A stretch of 64,000 bases of DNA from JBAXEO01 sp963789515 (lineage in GTDB: Bacteria; Actinomycetota; Coriobacteriia; Anaerosomatales; JAAXUF01). Location of the stretch: NCBI GenBank assembly GCA_963789515.1, contig CAWBKW010000002.1:620001-684000 (forward strand). Reading direction: 5' to 3'. A program made the translations under genes and the position numbers. Of this stretch, positions 34,851 to 44,997 are shown piece by piece. Each line of letters begins with the position of its first letter. The stretch's first letter is position 1. A model generated the notes under the pieces. That model was not told the origin of the DNA. It searched no databases and worked only from the letters and a program-made list of their open reading frames with translations.

Positions 34851-37385
34851 GTGAGCGAGTTCGTCTACGACCCGCACCGTATCGAAGAGCAGTGGCAGGC
34901 CGAGTGGGTGACCGAGGGCCTGTACCACGCCCGCGAGGACACCGGGAAGCCGAAGAAGTACGTCCTGGAGATGTTCCCGTATCCCTCGGGCGACATCCAC
35001 ATGGGACACGTCCGCAACTACACCATCGGTGACGTCATCGCTCGGCAGGCGTCGATGGCCGGCTTCGAGGTGCTGCATCCGATCGGCTGGGACGCGTTCG
35101 GACTTCCTGCCGAGAACGCCGCGATCAAGAGCGACAGCCACCCGGCGACGTGGACGTACGCCAACATCGAGAAGCAGATGGCGTCGTTCAAGCGCATGGG
35201 CTTCTCCTACGACTGGGACCGCACCGTCAAGTCGTGCGACGTCGACTACTACCGCTGGGGCCAGTGGATCTTCCTCAAGATGTGGGAGCGCGGCCTCGTC
35301 GAGCGCAAGAGCTCGCCGGTCAACTGGTGTCCGGACTGCGCGACGGTGCTCGCCAACGAGCAGGTCGTCGGCGACAGCCAGTGCTGGCGCTGCAAGAGCG
35401 TGGTCGAGAAGCGCGAGCTCGAGCAGTGGTACTTCAAGATCACCGACTATGCCCAGCGACTCCTCGACGATCTCGACGAGCTGCCCGGCTGGCCCGAGCG
35501 CGTCAAGAGCATGCAGGCCAACTGGATCGGCCGCAGCGAAGGCGCCGAGGTCGAGTTCGCGCTCTGCGACGAGGCCGACAAGCCCACCGACGAGCGCATC
35601 ACCGTGTTCACGACGCGCCCCGACACGCTGTTCGGCTGCACCTTCTTCCTGCTCGCGCCCGAGCATCCGCTCGTCGCTCGGCTGGTCGCGGGCACGCAGT
35701 ACGCCGACGCCGTCAACGAGGTCGTCGCCAGCGCCGCACGCGAGACCGCGGTCGAGCGGCAGATAGGGGAGCGCACCAAGCACGGCGCGTTCACGGGCCG
35801 CTACGTCGAGAACCCGGTGGATGGCCGCCTGGTCCCGATCTGGGTCGCCGACTACGTGCTGATGGACTACGGCACCGGCGCCGTCATGGCGGTTCCCTGC
35901 GGCGACCAGCGCGACTTCGAGTTCGCACGCCAGTACGGCCTGCCGATCATCCCCGTCGTCGTTCCCGCCGAGCAGGTCGACGCGGTCTCCTCGGCGGTTC
36001 TGGGCGCGGTGCCGCAGGAGGTCGACTGGACCGAGGCGTACGCGGGCCCGGGCGTGATGGTGAACTCGGGCGCGTTCGACGGCATGGCCGGCGGCAAGGA
36101 CAGCGAGGGCATGCACGCCGTCGCTGCCTGGCTCGCAGCCCGCGGCGTGGGGCGCGAGAGCGTGAACTTCCGGCTACGCGACTGGCTCATCAGCAGGCAG
36201 CGCTATTGGGGTAACCCGATCCCCGCGATCCACTGCCCGGCGTGCGGCCTGGTGCCGGTGCCGATCGAGGACTTGCCGGTCGTGCTGCCGATGGACATCG
36301 ACATCACCAAGGGCGAGACGCTCGCCGACCACCCCGAGTTCTACGAGACCACCTGCCCCACGTGCGGTGGCGCTGCCAAGCGCGAGACCGACACGATGGA
36401 CACCTTCACGTGCTCGTCTTGGTACTACCTGCGCTACACCGATGCACGCAACGCCGAGATGCCCTTCTCGGCGGACAACGCGAACTACTGGATGCCGGTC
36501 GACCAGTACATCGGCGGCATCGAGCACGCGATCCTGCATCTGCTGTACTCGCGCTTCTTCACCAAGGTGCTGCAGGACATGGGGATGGTCGACTTCCCCG
36601 AGCCGTTCACCAACCTGCTGACGCAGGGGATGGTCAAGCTCGACGGCGCTACGATGAGCAAGAGCAAGGGCAACGTGGTGGCCCCCGAGGACATGATCGC
36701 CAAGTACGGCTGCGACACGCTGCGCGCCTACATCCTGTTCATGGCGCCTCCCGACAAGGACCTCGAGTGGAGCTTCGAGGGCCTCGATGGGATGTTCCGC
36801 TTCCTCGCGCGCGTCTCGCGGTTCGTCGACGACGTCGCCGAGGAGGCGGCCGCCGGCAGCGGTGTCGCTGCCTCCGGCGACCCGGCGAGCAAGAAGCTGC
36901 ACCGCGAGATGCACCGCGTCATCGGCAAGGTGACCGACGATGTTGCGCGCTTCCAGTTCAACACCGCCATCTCCGGCCTCATGGAGCTCACCAACGCCGC
37001 CTACGACTACCGCCGAGAAGTCGCCGACGGTCAGCGCGACATCGCGCTGCTACGCGAGGTCGCCGAGACGCTTGTGCTGCTCGCCGCCCCGTTCGCACCG
37101 CACCTGGCCGAAGAGCTGTGGCGCCGGGTGCTCGGTGGCGAGACGTCGGTGCACCTGCAGGAATGGCCGGCGTTCGATGCCTCGGCGGTCGAGGCCGACG
37201 AGATCGAGCTCGCGGTGCAGGTCAACGGCAAGGTGCGCGGCAAGATCGTGGTCGCCGCCGACCTGCCGCAGGAGGACATCATCGCCGTGGCGCTCTCCTC
37301 GGTGGCCAACTGGGTCGAGGGCAAAGAGATCAGGAAGGTCGTAGTGGTCGCCGGCAAACTCGTGAGCGTGGTCGTCGCAGGGTAA
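34851..37385 (+). CDS. leuS: Leucyl-tRNA synthetase
   Basis: Class I synthetase that charges tRNA-Leu. The HIGH motif appears as HMGH (in DIHMGHVRNY, about residue 49), an editing CP1 domain sits in the middle, and KMSKS appears as TMSKS near residue 600. It has 844 residues. The GTG at 34851 is the conserved start. A TAGAAT box is at 34794-34799. No T-box leader is recognisable upstream. Confidence 0.97.
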   Translation: MSEFVYDPHRIEEQWQAEWVTEGLYHAREDTGKPKKYVLEMFPYPSGDIHMGHVRNYTIGDVIARQASMAGFEVLHPIGWDAFGLPAENAAIKSDSHPATWTYANIEKQMASFKRMGFSYDWDRTVKSCDVDYYRWGQWIFLKMWERGLVERKSSPVNWCPDCATVLANEQVVGDSQCWRCKSVVEKRELEQWYFKITDYAQRLLDDLDELPGWPERVKSMQANWIGRSEGAEVEFALCDEADKPTDERITVFTTRPDTLFGCTFFLLAPEHPLVARLVAGTQYADAVNEVVASAARETAVERQIGERTKHGAFTGRYVENPVDGRLVPIWVADYVLMDYGTGAVMAVPCGDQRDFEFARQYGLPIIPVVVPAEQVDAVSSAVLGAVPQEVDWTEAYAGPGVMVNSGAFDGMAGGKDSEGMHAVAAWLAARGVGRESVNFRLRDWLISRQRYWGNPIPAIHCPACGLVPVPIEDLPVVLPMDIDITKGETLADHPEFYETTCPTCGGAAKRETDTMDTFTCSSWYYLRYTDARNAEMPFSADNANYWMPVDQYIGGIEHAILHLLYSRFFTKVLQDMGMVDFPEPFTNLLTQGMVKLDGATMSKSKGNVVAPEDMIAKYGCDTLRAYILFMAPPDKDLEWSFEGLDGMFRFLARVSRFVDDVAEEAAAGSGVAASGDPASKKLHREMHRVIGKVTDDVARFQFNTAISGLMELTNAAYDYRREVADGQRDIALLREVAETLVLLAAPFAPHLAEELWRRVLGGETSVHLQEWPAFDASAVEADEIELAVQVNGKVRGKIVVAADLPQEDIIAVALSSVANWVEGKEIRKVVVVAGKLVSVVVAG

Positions 37386-37474
37386 GACCGCGGTAAGGCT
37401 TCAGCAATGAGCGCGCGTGATGCTGTCTCCTGAGAGGCGCCGGTAGTCGGCTTCTTCAGCAGAGTCCGACATCA

Positions 37475-37525
37475 CGGCGACACCCCTTTCGCCGTCTGGT
37501 CAGACGGACGGAGGGGGTGTCGTTG
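37475..37525 (+). promoter_or_regulatory. Long hairpin covering the comEA ribosome binding site
   Basis: Positions 37475-37498 pair with 37501-37525 to give about 23 bp with one bulged A (37508) and a few wobble pairs. The 3' arm contains the likely ribosome binding site GGAGGGGG (37510-37517), and the stem ends one base before the GTG at 37527. No T tract follows. It may be the leuS terminator, a translational control element for comEA, or both. Confidence 0.55.
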
Positions 37526-37526
37526 C

Positions 37527-38293
37527 GTGTGGGAGCAGATCGAGAGGCGACTGGCCGACCTGGCACGCAGAGCCGGGGTGACCGGGGTGCCTCCGGCTGC
37601 CGTTGCGGCGGTGGCGGTGGTGCTGGCGGTGGCGGTGGTAGGCGCGCTCTGGCGGTGGTGGCCGCGGGGCGAGCCTGCGGGGCTTTCCGCGGGAATCGCG
37701 CGGGCTGAAACCGGAGCAGCCGAGGCATCGTCGTCGGGAGTCTCGTTGGGCTTGGCCGCACCCGGTGGCGCGACCGCAAAGGCAGCGGGCGTGTCCGGAC
37801 CGGTGACGGTGCACATGGTGGGTGCGGTGATTCACCCGGGAGTGTACGAACTGCCGGCTGCAGCGCGTGTGCGCGATGCGGTGAACGCAGCTGGCGGTCT
37901 TTCAGGCAATGCTGCACAAGCAGTCGGTCAACCTGGCGCGCCCTCTGGCAGATGGCGAGCAGATCGTCATCCCCACTGCAGGACGAATACGCGAAGGCCA
38001 CAGCTGGCGCAGGCATACCGAACGTCAGCGGAGCGGGCAAAGGCGTGGTCAGCCCCGGCGGCGCGTCGGCCGAGAACCCCGGCGCGCCGTCCGCGGGCAC
38101 GGTGGTGAACATCAACACTGCCGATGCCGCCGCGCTCGATGCACTGCCGGGGGTGGGCCCGTCGACGGCTGCCAAGATCGTGGCGGACAGAGACGCCAAT
38201 GGTCCTTTCGCCACGCCCGATGACCTTGGGCGTGTCTCGGGCATCGGACCGAAGAAGCTCGACGCGCTCAGAGACTTCATCCGTGTCCAGTGA
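37527..38293 (+). CDS. comEA: Competence protein ComEA (DNA receptor), frameshifted
   Basis: Membrane-anchored DNA-binding protein for DNA uptake. One N-terminal transmembrane segment (AVAAVAVVLAVAVVGAL) is followed by a SLBB-type domain (VHMVGAVIHPGVYELPAAAR) and a C-terminal helix-hairpin-helix pair (VNINTADAAALDALPGVGPS). Two single-base insertions are inferred, near 37917 and near 37977, each placing an extra G before CAG. Removing them gives 255 codons in one frame. A later in-frame GTG at 37578 is a second possible start. The stop overlaps the comEC start. Confidence 0.75.
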
Positions 38294-40600
38294 GGTGTCG
38301 AAGCGAGCGCTGTTCAGGCCGTCCTTGCCGCCGCTCGCGTGGCTGGTCGTGGCGCTGTGGTCGGGAATCGCGCTGGCCGAGGCGGTGTTCTGGCAGGCCG
38401 GACGGGAGGGACTGCGTAGTGGTGTGTGGTTGTTCGCCCTGGCCTGTGCGGTCCTCTCGGTTGCCGGCGTCGTGCTCGCCCGAACGCGCTGGACCACGGG
38501 GGCGCTCCTTGCGCTGGGTCTCTCGGCGGGTCTGGCGCTGGGTGCGTTGTACTGGTCGAACTGGAATCGTGATGTCGATCAGTTGGAGAGAGCGGGCGCA
38601 AGGCCTTGGGTGGTCGAGGTCCTGACCGACGACACATCCGGTCGCTTTGGCTCGAGCTCGCGCGGCAGGATCATCGGACCGGTCTGCGCGGGCGCGCTCG
38701 TGACGGTCGATTGGCCGGCCGACCGCACGATCCCCGTGCTGGGGCGCGAGGTCGAGGTCCTCGGGGCCGTCAAGACGCCCGGGCCGGATGAGTGGGGCCG
38801 GCGCTCGTTCCGTACGGGGGTCGTCGGCAACCTGCGCGCTCGTCGAGTGACAGAGCGGCGCTGGGCGCCGAGCTTGCGAGGTGCGATCGGACCGCTCCGG
38901 GCGTGGGCGGTCGCTCGCGTCGCCACGGTGCCGGGTCCTGGCGGTGATCTGCTCGGCGGCGTGCTGCTCGGCGACAGGCGACGCATGACGGGCAGTCCTG
39001 CCGAGACGGACTTTCGCACCACGGGGCTGACCCACCTCGTGGCGGTATCGGGGAGTCACCTGGTGGTGGTCGCGGCCGTCGCGGGATGGCTGATGGCGGC
39101 GGCGGGGCTTGGACGATGGCCGCGCAGCCTGGGCGTCGCTGCGGTTGTGGGCGCATACGTCGTGTTCTCGGGCGTCCAGCCGTCGGCCGTGCGCGCGTGG
39201 GTGATGGCGATGGCGGCCGCGGCGGCGTGGGTAGGCGGGCGTCGGACGGATGGCGGGTCCACGTTGGCGGTTGCTGCTGCAGTGGTCTTGGCGGTCTCGC
39301 CCGTGAGCGCATTCGATCTCGGATTCCGCTTGTCCGTCGCCGCCGTGGCGGGACTGTTCTTGCTCGCTCGCCTCGGAACCACGTGGATCGAACCAGCGTT
39401 GCCTCGTATTCTGCGCGGGGTCGCCGAGCCGGTCTCGCTGACGCTCGCGGCCACCGTCGCCACGCTGCCGATCATCGTGCCCACGTTTCAGATGCTGTCA
39501 CTCGTCTCTCCGGTCGCCAACATCCTGTGCGGTCCGCTGGTCTCCCTCGTGCTGCTCGCGGGGCTAGCGGGGCTGGCTGCCTCCGCCGTCTGGCCGGCAC
39601 TCGGGGCGGTGGTGCTCGGCGTCGCGGGAGCAACGGGCTCGCTCGCTGTCTCCGTTGCCGCATGGCTCGCCAGCTGGCCGCACGCGGCTATACCGCTGGG
39701 GTTCTCGGCGACGGGCGGCTTCGTGATCGCGGTCGGGGTGATAGCGTGGGTCTGGACCTCGTGGCCGAACCCAACGCGCGGACGCTCGCTTTCGCTGGTG
39801 GCTGCGCTCGTGGTCGGCACGATGCTGCTCGCTGTCGGGCCACGCGTCGGCTCGGGACCGACGATCGACGTGCTCGACGTCGGGCAGGGCGATGCGATCC
39901 TCCTTCGCGATGGCGGTCACACGCTGCTCGTCGATGCCGGTCCCTCGCCGGGTGTTCTGCGCGCCGCGCTTGCGCGGGCCGGCGTACGTGCGCTCGACGG
40001 CGTGGTCATCACACATCTGCACGCGGACCATGCGGGTGGTCTGCCCGCGCTCGAAGGGCTGGTGAGGGTCGGGTTCATCGGCGTGCCGGCCGGAGCCCGG
40101 GTCAAGCGGTCGCAGACTCTGTCGACTGCCGAGGCTCTCTGCGGTCCCGCCGGCGTTCAAGAGGTCACGGCGGGTGACGCCTTCTCGGCCGGGAGCATCG
40201 CTCTCACGGTGGTCTCACCGGCTGCGGCCGTCGAGGATGCGTCGGCCAACGAGTCCAGCGTCGTCCTGCTCGCCAGCGCTCCCGGGTTCTCGGCGTTGCT
40301 GACCGGGGATGCAGAAGGCGACGTGCTGCAGCCGCTGGTCGACCAGCACGTACTCGGCGACATCGACGTGCTCAAGGTGGGCCATCACGGTAGCGGGGGA
40401 GCGGTCAGCGACAGCGTTCTGGCGACCCTCAAGCCCGAGTACGCGCTCGATCAGCGTGGGTGCCGGCAACAAGTTCGGGCATCCCAAGCGCTCCACGCTC
40501 GACGAGCTCGCCCGAGGCCGCTCCAGGGTCGTCAGAACCGACGAGTCCGGTGACATCACGGTCCGGATCGAGCGCAGGCAGGCTACTCAGTGCGGGCGGC
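38283..40600 (+). CDS. comEC: Competence protein ComEC/Rec2 (DNA channel), frameshifted near 3' end
   Basis: Polytopic channel for transforming DNA. After N-terminal helices and a DUF4131-like domain comes the Competence domain (TGLTHLVAVSGSHLVVVAA), then a metallo-beta-lactamase-like domain (VLDVGQGDAILLRDG, ITHLHADHAGGLP, LKVGHHGSGGAV). One extra G near 40449 shifts the frame; the tail then reads ISVGAGNKFGHPKRSTLDE. The end near 40600 is an estimate because no stop occurs in that frame before holA. The GTG at 38283 or 38295 is the start. Confidence 0.75.
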
Positions 40601-40743
40601 CCGCAGGACCGCCGAGCAGGAGCCGAAGTCGCCGACGGTATCTGCGCCCCGGTGGCGTGGCGATGCGCAGACGGCGTGTGCGACACTGGACCCGGTCCGA
40701 GCCACCGGGCTTGTTCGTTTCCTCGATTCCGCACTGGAGCGTC

Positions 40744-41713
40744 ATGGCCAAGCAACTCTCCGAGTACAAGCCCGTCTACCTGATCGTCGGCGACCAGGAC
40801 CTGCTCCTCGACCAGGCGGTCGAGGCCCTGAAGTCCAGCGTCGCCGAGGTGGCCGACTTGGACTTCAATCTGGAGACGTTCGAGGGCGAGTCGGCGAGCG
40901 CGGACAACGTGGTGGCGGCCTGCAACACGCTGCCGTTCGTGTCCGAGCGCCGCCTCGTCATCGTGCGCGGGGTCGACAAGATGTCCAAAGACAACGACGG
41001 AAGCGCTCGTGCGCTATGCCGAGGACCCGGCGCCCACCACGATCCTTGCTCTGGTGGCCAAGAAGCTTGCGAAGAACACGCGGCTGTACAAGATCGTCGA
41101 CAAGCTCGGCGGCGTGATCGAGCGAAAGACGCCCGAGGCCCGGGAGTTCCCGCGCGCAGTCCAGGAGATGTTCGCGCGCGCCGGCAAGCGGGTATCGCTT
41201 GAAGGCGCCGAGTACCTGGTGAGTGCCGTTGGCCGGGATCTACAGCGGCTCACCGTCGAGGTCGGGAAGACGGTCTCGTACGTGGGGACGCGCGTCGAGA
41301 TCGGGCTCGCCGACGTGGAAGAGGTCGCCTCGACCACCGCCCGCGCGTCGGTGTATGAGCTGGGCACGGCGCTGGGCAATCGGGACTGCGCTGCGGCGCT
41401 TCGGCTGCTGAACCGGCTCGTCGGCGACGGCGAATCGGTCTTCGGCCTGCATGCTCTGGCGCTCAGGCAGATCAGAGACCTGTTGTCGGCCCGTGCGCTC
41501 ATCGACCGCGGCGAGGACTCGCAAGACGAGCTTGCCCGGGCCCTCGGCAGACCGGCGTGGCAGATGCGCAACCTCGGCCGACAAGCACGGCGCTTCTCGG
41601 CGGGCGAGCTCGTCGGGTTGCTGCAGGCCGCCGCAGCCATGGAGGCGGAAATGAAAACGAGCCGGGATCCCCGACTCGCCTTCGAACGCTGGATCGTGAA
41701 AGTGTGCGGCTAA
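40744..41713 (+). CDS. holA: DNA polymerase III delta subunit, frameshifted
   Basis: Clamp-loader subunit that opens the sliding clamp. The ATG at 40744 gives MAKQLSEYKPVYLIVGDQ, the family start. An extra G near 40999 shifts the frame, after which EALVRYAEDPAPTTILALVA continues to TAA at 41711-41713. The rebuilt length of 322 residues is normal. It follows comEC, the common order in Firmicutes and Coriobacteriia, and is in the same open frame as the comEC tail. Confidence 0.8.
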
Positions 41714-41976
41714 GCGGCTACGGCGTTGGCGGCCTTCATGATCCCGGACTTGCGGTTGGCAGCCTGGCTGGCATGGATGACGCCCTTGCTTGCAGCCTTG
41801 TCGAGCAGGCGGCACGCGTCGAGAGCTGCGGTGTGAGCCGCAGCTGCGTCGCCGGCCTCGATAGCGGCGTGAACCTTCTTGGTGGCCGTCTTGAGCTCTG
41901 ACTTGACCGCCTTGTTGCGCTGGTGCGCCTTCTCGTTGGTGAGAACGCGCTTCTTCTGACTCTTGATGTTTGCCAC
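41710..41976 (-). CDS. rpsT: 30S ribosomal protein S20
   Basis: Small-subunit protein binding 16S rRNA. The 88-residue sequence starts VANIKSQKKRVLTNEKAHQR from GTG at 41976, preceded by GGAGG at a 10-base gap. The lysine/alanine-rich helical make-up is typical. A TAGAGT -10-like box lies at 42042-42047 on the minus strand. Its stop overlaps the stop of convergent holA by three bases. Confidence 0.94.
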   Translation of the reverse strand: MANIKSQKKRVLTNEKAHQRNKAVKSELKTATKKVHAAIEAGDAAAAHTAALDACRLLDKAASKGVIHASQAANRKSGIMKAANAVAA

Positions 41977-42162
41977 GGTGCCTGTTCCTCCATAACGAAT
42001 ACGATGGTGCCCGTCGCAGTGGGGTGCGTACGAACCTCGATACTCTAGCACACGCCCTCGGGAGGCGCCAAGAAACGCCGGCCAGCCGTGTCTGCGAAGC
42101 GGAGGGGAGTGGCGCGTGCCGCACCGAGGGCGGCATTCTTCCGTCGGCGCGGCGCACCCTGC

Positions 42163-42168
42163 TACACT
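42163..42168 (+). promoter_or_regulatory. -10 box suggesting a leaderless lepA transcript
   Basis: TACACT ends eight bases before the lepA ATG, and no Shine-Dalgarno sequence is present between. Transcription from this box would start at or beside the start codon. The -35 region is not recognisable. Confidence 0.4.
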
Positions 42169-42176
42169 CAACCGCT

Positions 42177-43979
42177 ATGACTGACCCAGGACACATACGC
42201 AACTTCTCGATCATCGCGCACATCGATCACGGGAAGTCCACGCTTGCAGACCGCATCCTCGAGCTCACCCACACCGTGGAAGAGCGCGACATGATGGAGC
42301 AGGTACTCGACTCGATGGACATCGAGCGGGAGCGCGGCATCACCATCAAGGCGCAGGCCGTCCGCGTGATGTACGACGCCGACGACGGACAGACCTACCA
42401 GCTCAACCTCATCGACACGCCCGGACACGTCGACTTCACCTACGAGGTCAGCCGTTCGCTCGAGGCCTGCGAGGGCGCGATCCTGGTGGTCGACGCCACG
42501 CAGGGCGTCGAGGCTCAGACCGTCGCCAACGCACTCATGGCGATGAACGCACATCTCGAGATCATCCCACTCATCAACAAGATCGACCTGCCGGCCGCCG
42601 ATCCCGAGCGCGTCCGTCACGAGATCGAGGAGGGTCTCGCGGTGCCCGCCGACGAGGCCGTACTGGCCTCAGGCAAGACCGGCGAAGGCGTCCGAGACGT
42701 CCTCGAGTCGGTCGTGCGCCACGTGCCGCCGCCCTCCGGTGACCCGAATGCGCCGCTCACCGCCATGATCTTCGACAGCTATTTCGACGCATACCGCGGC
42801 GTTGTGGCCCTCATCCGCGTCATGGACGGCTCTGTCCGCAAGGGCCTCAAGATTCGCTTCATGGCTACCGACATCGTCACCGACGTCGAAGAGGTCGGCG
42901 TCCGCCGCCCCGCGAACGAGGAGATCGCTGAGCTCGGCGTCGGCGAGGTCGGATACCTGATCACCGGCCTCAAGGATCCCGCGATGGTCAGGGTCGGCGA
43001 CACGGTCACCCTCGCCAAGAACGGCGCCACCGAGCAGCTCCCCGGCTACCGCGAAGTCAAGCCGATGGTCTTCACCGGCCTGTTCCCGATCGATGGCGAT
43101 CAGTATCCGGAACTCCGCGATGCGCTCGACAAGCTCACTCTCAACGACCCGGCGCTCATCTACGAGCCCGAGTCGAGCCACGCCCTCGGTTTCGGATTCC
43201 GCGTCGGCTTCCTGGGCCTGCTGCACATGGAGGTCATCAAGGAGCGCCTCGAGCGCGAGTTCGACCTGGAACTGCTCGCGACGGCGCCGTCGGTGGAGTA
43301 CCACGCGTACCTTACCAACGGCGATGAGGTCATCATCCACTCGCCTCAGGACATGCCCGACCCCTCGAAGCTCGATCGCATCGAGGAGCCGTTCCTGAAG
43401 ACGACCGTGATCGTGCCGCCCGACTACGTGGGCGCGGTGATGGACCTTTCGATCAGCCGCCGCGCGACGTTCATCGACATGCAGTACCTCAGCAAGACCA
43501 CGGTCGAGCTGCACTACGAGATGCCGCTCTCGGAGCTGATCATGGACTTCTTCGACCAGCTGAAGAGCCGCACGAAGGGTTACGCGAGCCTCGACTACGA
43601 ACCCATCGGCTACCGCCCGGGCAACATGGTCAAGCTCGACATCCTGCTCGCCGGCAAACCGGTCGACGCGCTGTCCTTCATCGTGCACAAGGACAAGGCC
43701 TACGACCGCGGTAAGGTGCTCACCGAGAAGCTCAAAGGGATCATCCCTCGGCAGATGTTCGAGGTGCCCATCCAGGCCGCCATCGGTGCGAAGATCCTCG
43801 CCCGTGAGACGGTCCGCGCCATGCGCAAGGACGTCATCGCCAAGTGCTACGGTGGTGACATCTCCCGCAAGCGCAAGTTGCTCGAGAAGCAGAAGAAGGG
43901 CAAGAAGCGCATGAAGAACATCGGGTCGGTGGAGGTTCCTCAGGAGGCGTTCATGGCGATCCTGAAGGTCGACGAGTAG
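42177..43979 (+). CDS. lepA: Elongation factor 4 (LepA)
   Basis: Ribosome-associated GTPase. G1 is AHIDHGKST, the switch region holds RERGITIKAQ, G3 is DTPGHVDF and G4 is NKID. The C-terminal CTD with SRKRKLLEKQKKGKKRMK is diagnostic. The ATG at 42177 is the conserved start; the frame is open upstream without homology. The 600-residue length is normal. It lacks a ribosome binding site. Confidence 0.97.
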   Translation: MTDPGHIRNFSIIAHIDHGKSTLADRILELTHTVEERDMMEQVLDSMDIERERGITIKAQAVRVMYDADDGQTYQLNLIDTPGHVDFTYEVSRSLEACEGAILVVDATQGVEAQTVANALMAMNAHLEIIPLINKIDLPAADPERVRHEIEEGLAVPADEAVLASGKTGEGVRDVLESVVRHVPPPSGDPNAPLTAMIFDSYFDAYRGVVALIRVMDGSVRKGLKIRFMATDIVTDVEEVGVRRPANEEIAELGVGEVGYLITGLKDPAMVRVGDTVTLAKNGATEQLPGYREVKPMVFTGLFPIDGDQYPELRDALDKLTLNDPALIYEPESSHALGFGFRVGFLGLLHMEVIKERLEREFDLELLATAPSVEYHAYLTNGDEVIIHSPQDMPDPSKLDRIEEPFLKTTVIVPPDYVGAVMDLSISRRATFIDMQYLSKTTVELHYEMPLSELIMDFFDQLKSRTKGYASLDYEPIGYRPGNMVKLDILLAGKPVDALSFIVHKDKAYDRGKVLTEKLKGIIPRQMFEVPIQAAIGAKILARETVRAMRKDVIAKCYGGDISRKRKLLEKQKKGKKRMKNIGSVEVPQEAFMAILKVDE

Positions 43980-43988
43980 CCACCCGGC

Positions 43989-44997
43989 GTGAATACCGCC
44001 ACCCCTCGAGACTCCGTAGCCCAGCTTCTCGCGCGCAACAACGTGCTGCTCGCACCGATGGCCGGAATCACTGAGGCGCCCTTTCGTGGCATCTGCAAGA
44101 GCATGGGCGCCGGTCTCACCTACACCGAGATGATCAGCGTCAAGGGACTTCACTACAACCGTGATTCCCCCGCGTCTCAGGCGCTGCTGTCCTTCTCGGC
44201 TGACGAGGTCCCGTGTGCGGTGCAGTTATCCGGTTCAGAGCCCGAGATGATGGCCGAGCAGGCCGCGGAGCTGGTCGAGGGCCTGGGCGGCGACATCGCG
44301 CTCATCGACATCAATATGGGGTGCCCCGTCACAAAGGTGGTCAAGAAGGGCGAGGGCAGCGCGCTGATGCGCGAGCCCGTGCTTGCCGCCGCCATCGTCT
44401 CAGCAGTTGTGGCGGCATGCGGGGTGCCGGTCACCGTCAAGATCAGGAGCGGCTGGGACGCCCAGAGCGCCAACGCGGTGGAGTTCGCCCGCGTGGTCGA
44501 AGACGCGGGAGCCGCGGCGATCGCCGTACACGGCAGGACGCGGGAGCAGTTCTACCGGGGCGCCGCGGACTGGGACGTCATCGCCCGCGTCCGCGAGGCC
44601 GTCGGCGTGCCGGTCGTCGGCAGCGGCGACGTCTTCTCGGCGGGGGACGCCAAGGCGCTGCTGGAGCATACCGGTGCCGACGCGGTCATGGTCGCGCGCG
44701 GCGCTCAGGGCAATCCGTGGATCTTCCGAGAGGCCCGGGCTTTGCTCGATCGAAGGCGTCGTGCTGGACCGGCCCACACAGTTCGAGCGCATCGACATGG
44801 CCCGTCGGCACGCGGACGCGCTCGTCGCATTCGGAGGGGAGCGCGCCTTCGTGAGGATGCGCAAGCATGTGTCGTGGTATATCGCCGAGATGCCCGGTGC
44901 GAGCGCGGTTCGCGCGAAGGTCAACGACTGCCGCAGCCATCTCGAACTCGACGACCTGCTCGCCGAGTACCGCGCGTATCTGGAGGCGCGACAGTGA
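43989..44997 (+). CDS. dusB: tRNA-dihydrouridine synthase, frameshifted
   Basis: FMN enzyme that reduces uridines in tRNA. LLAPMAGITEAPFRGICK, the catalytic INMGCPVTKVVKKGEGSAL segment, and VHGRTREQFYRGAADWD are diagnostic. One extra G near 44748 shifts the frame; IEGVVLDRPTQFERIDMARR then continues to TGA at 44995-44997. The rebuilt length of 335 residues is normal. The GTG at 43989 begins 10 bases after lepA. Confidence 0.82.

Noticed and set aside
34719..36116. 465-codon minus-strand frame opposite leuS
   Set aside because: leuS is intact and unmistakable; the antisense frame has no homology signal.
42669..44153. 494-codon minus-strand frame opposite lepA
   Set aside because: It is a shadow of lepA codon bias; no motif or ribosome binding site supports it.
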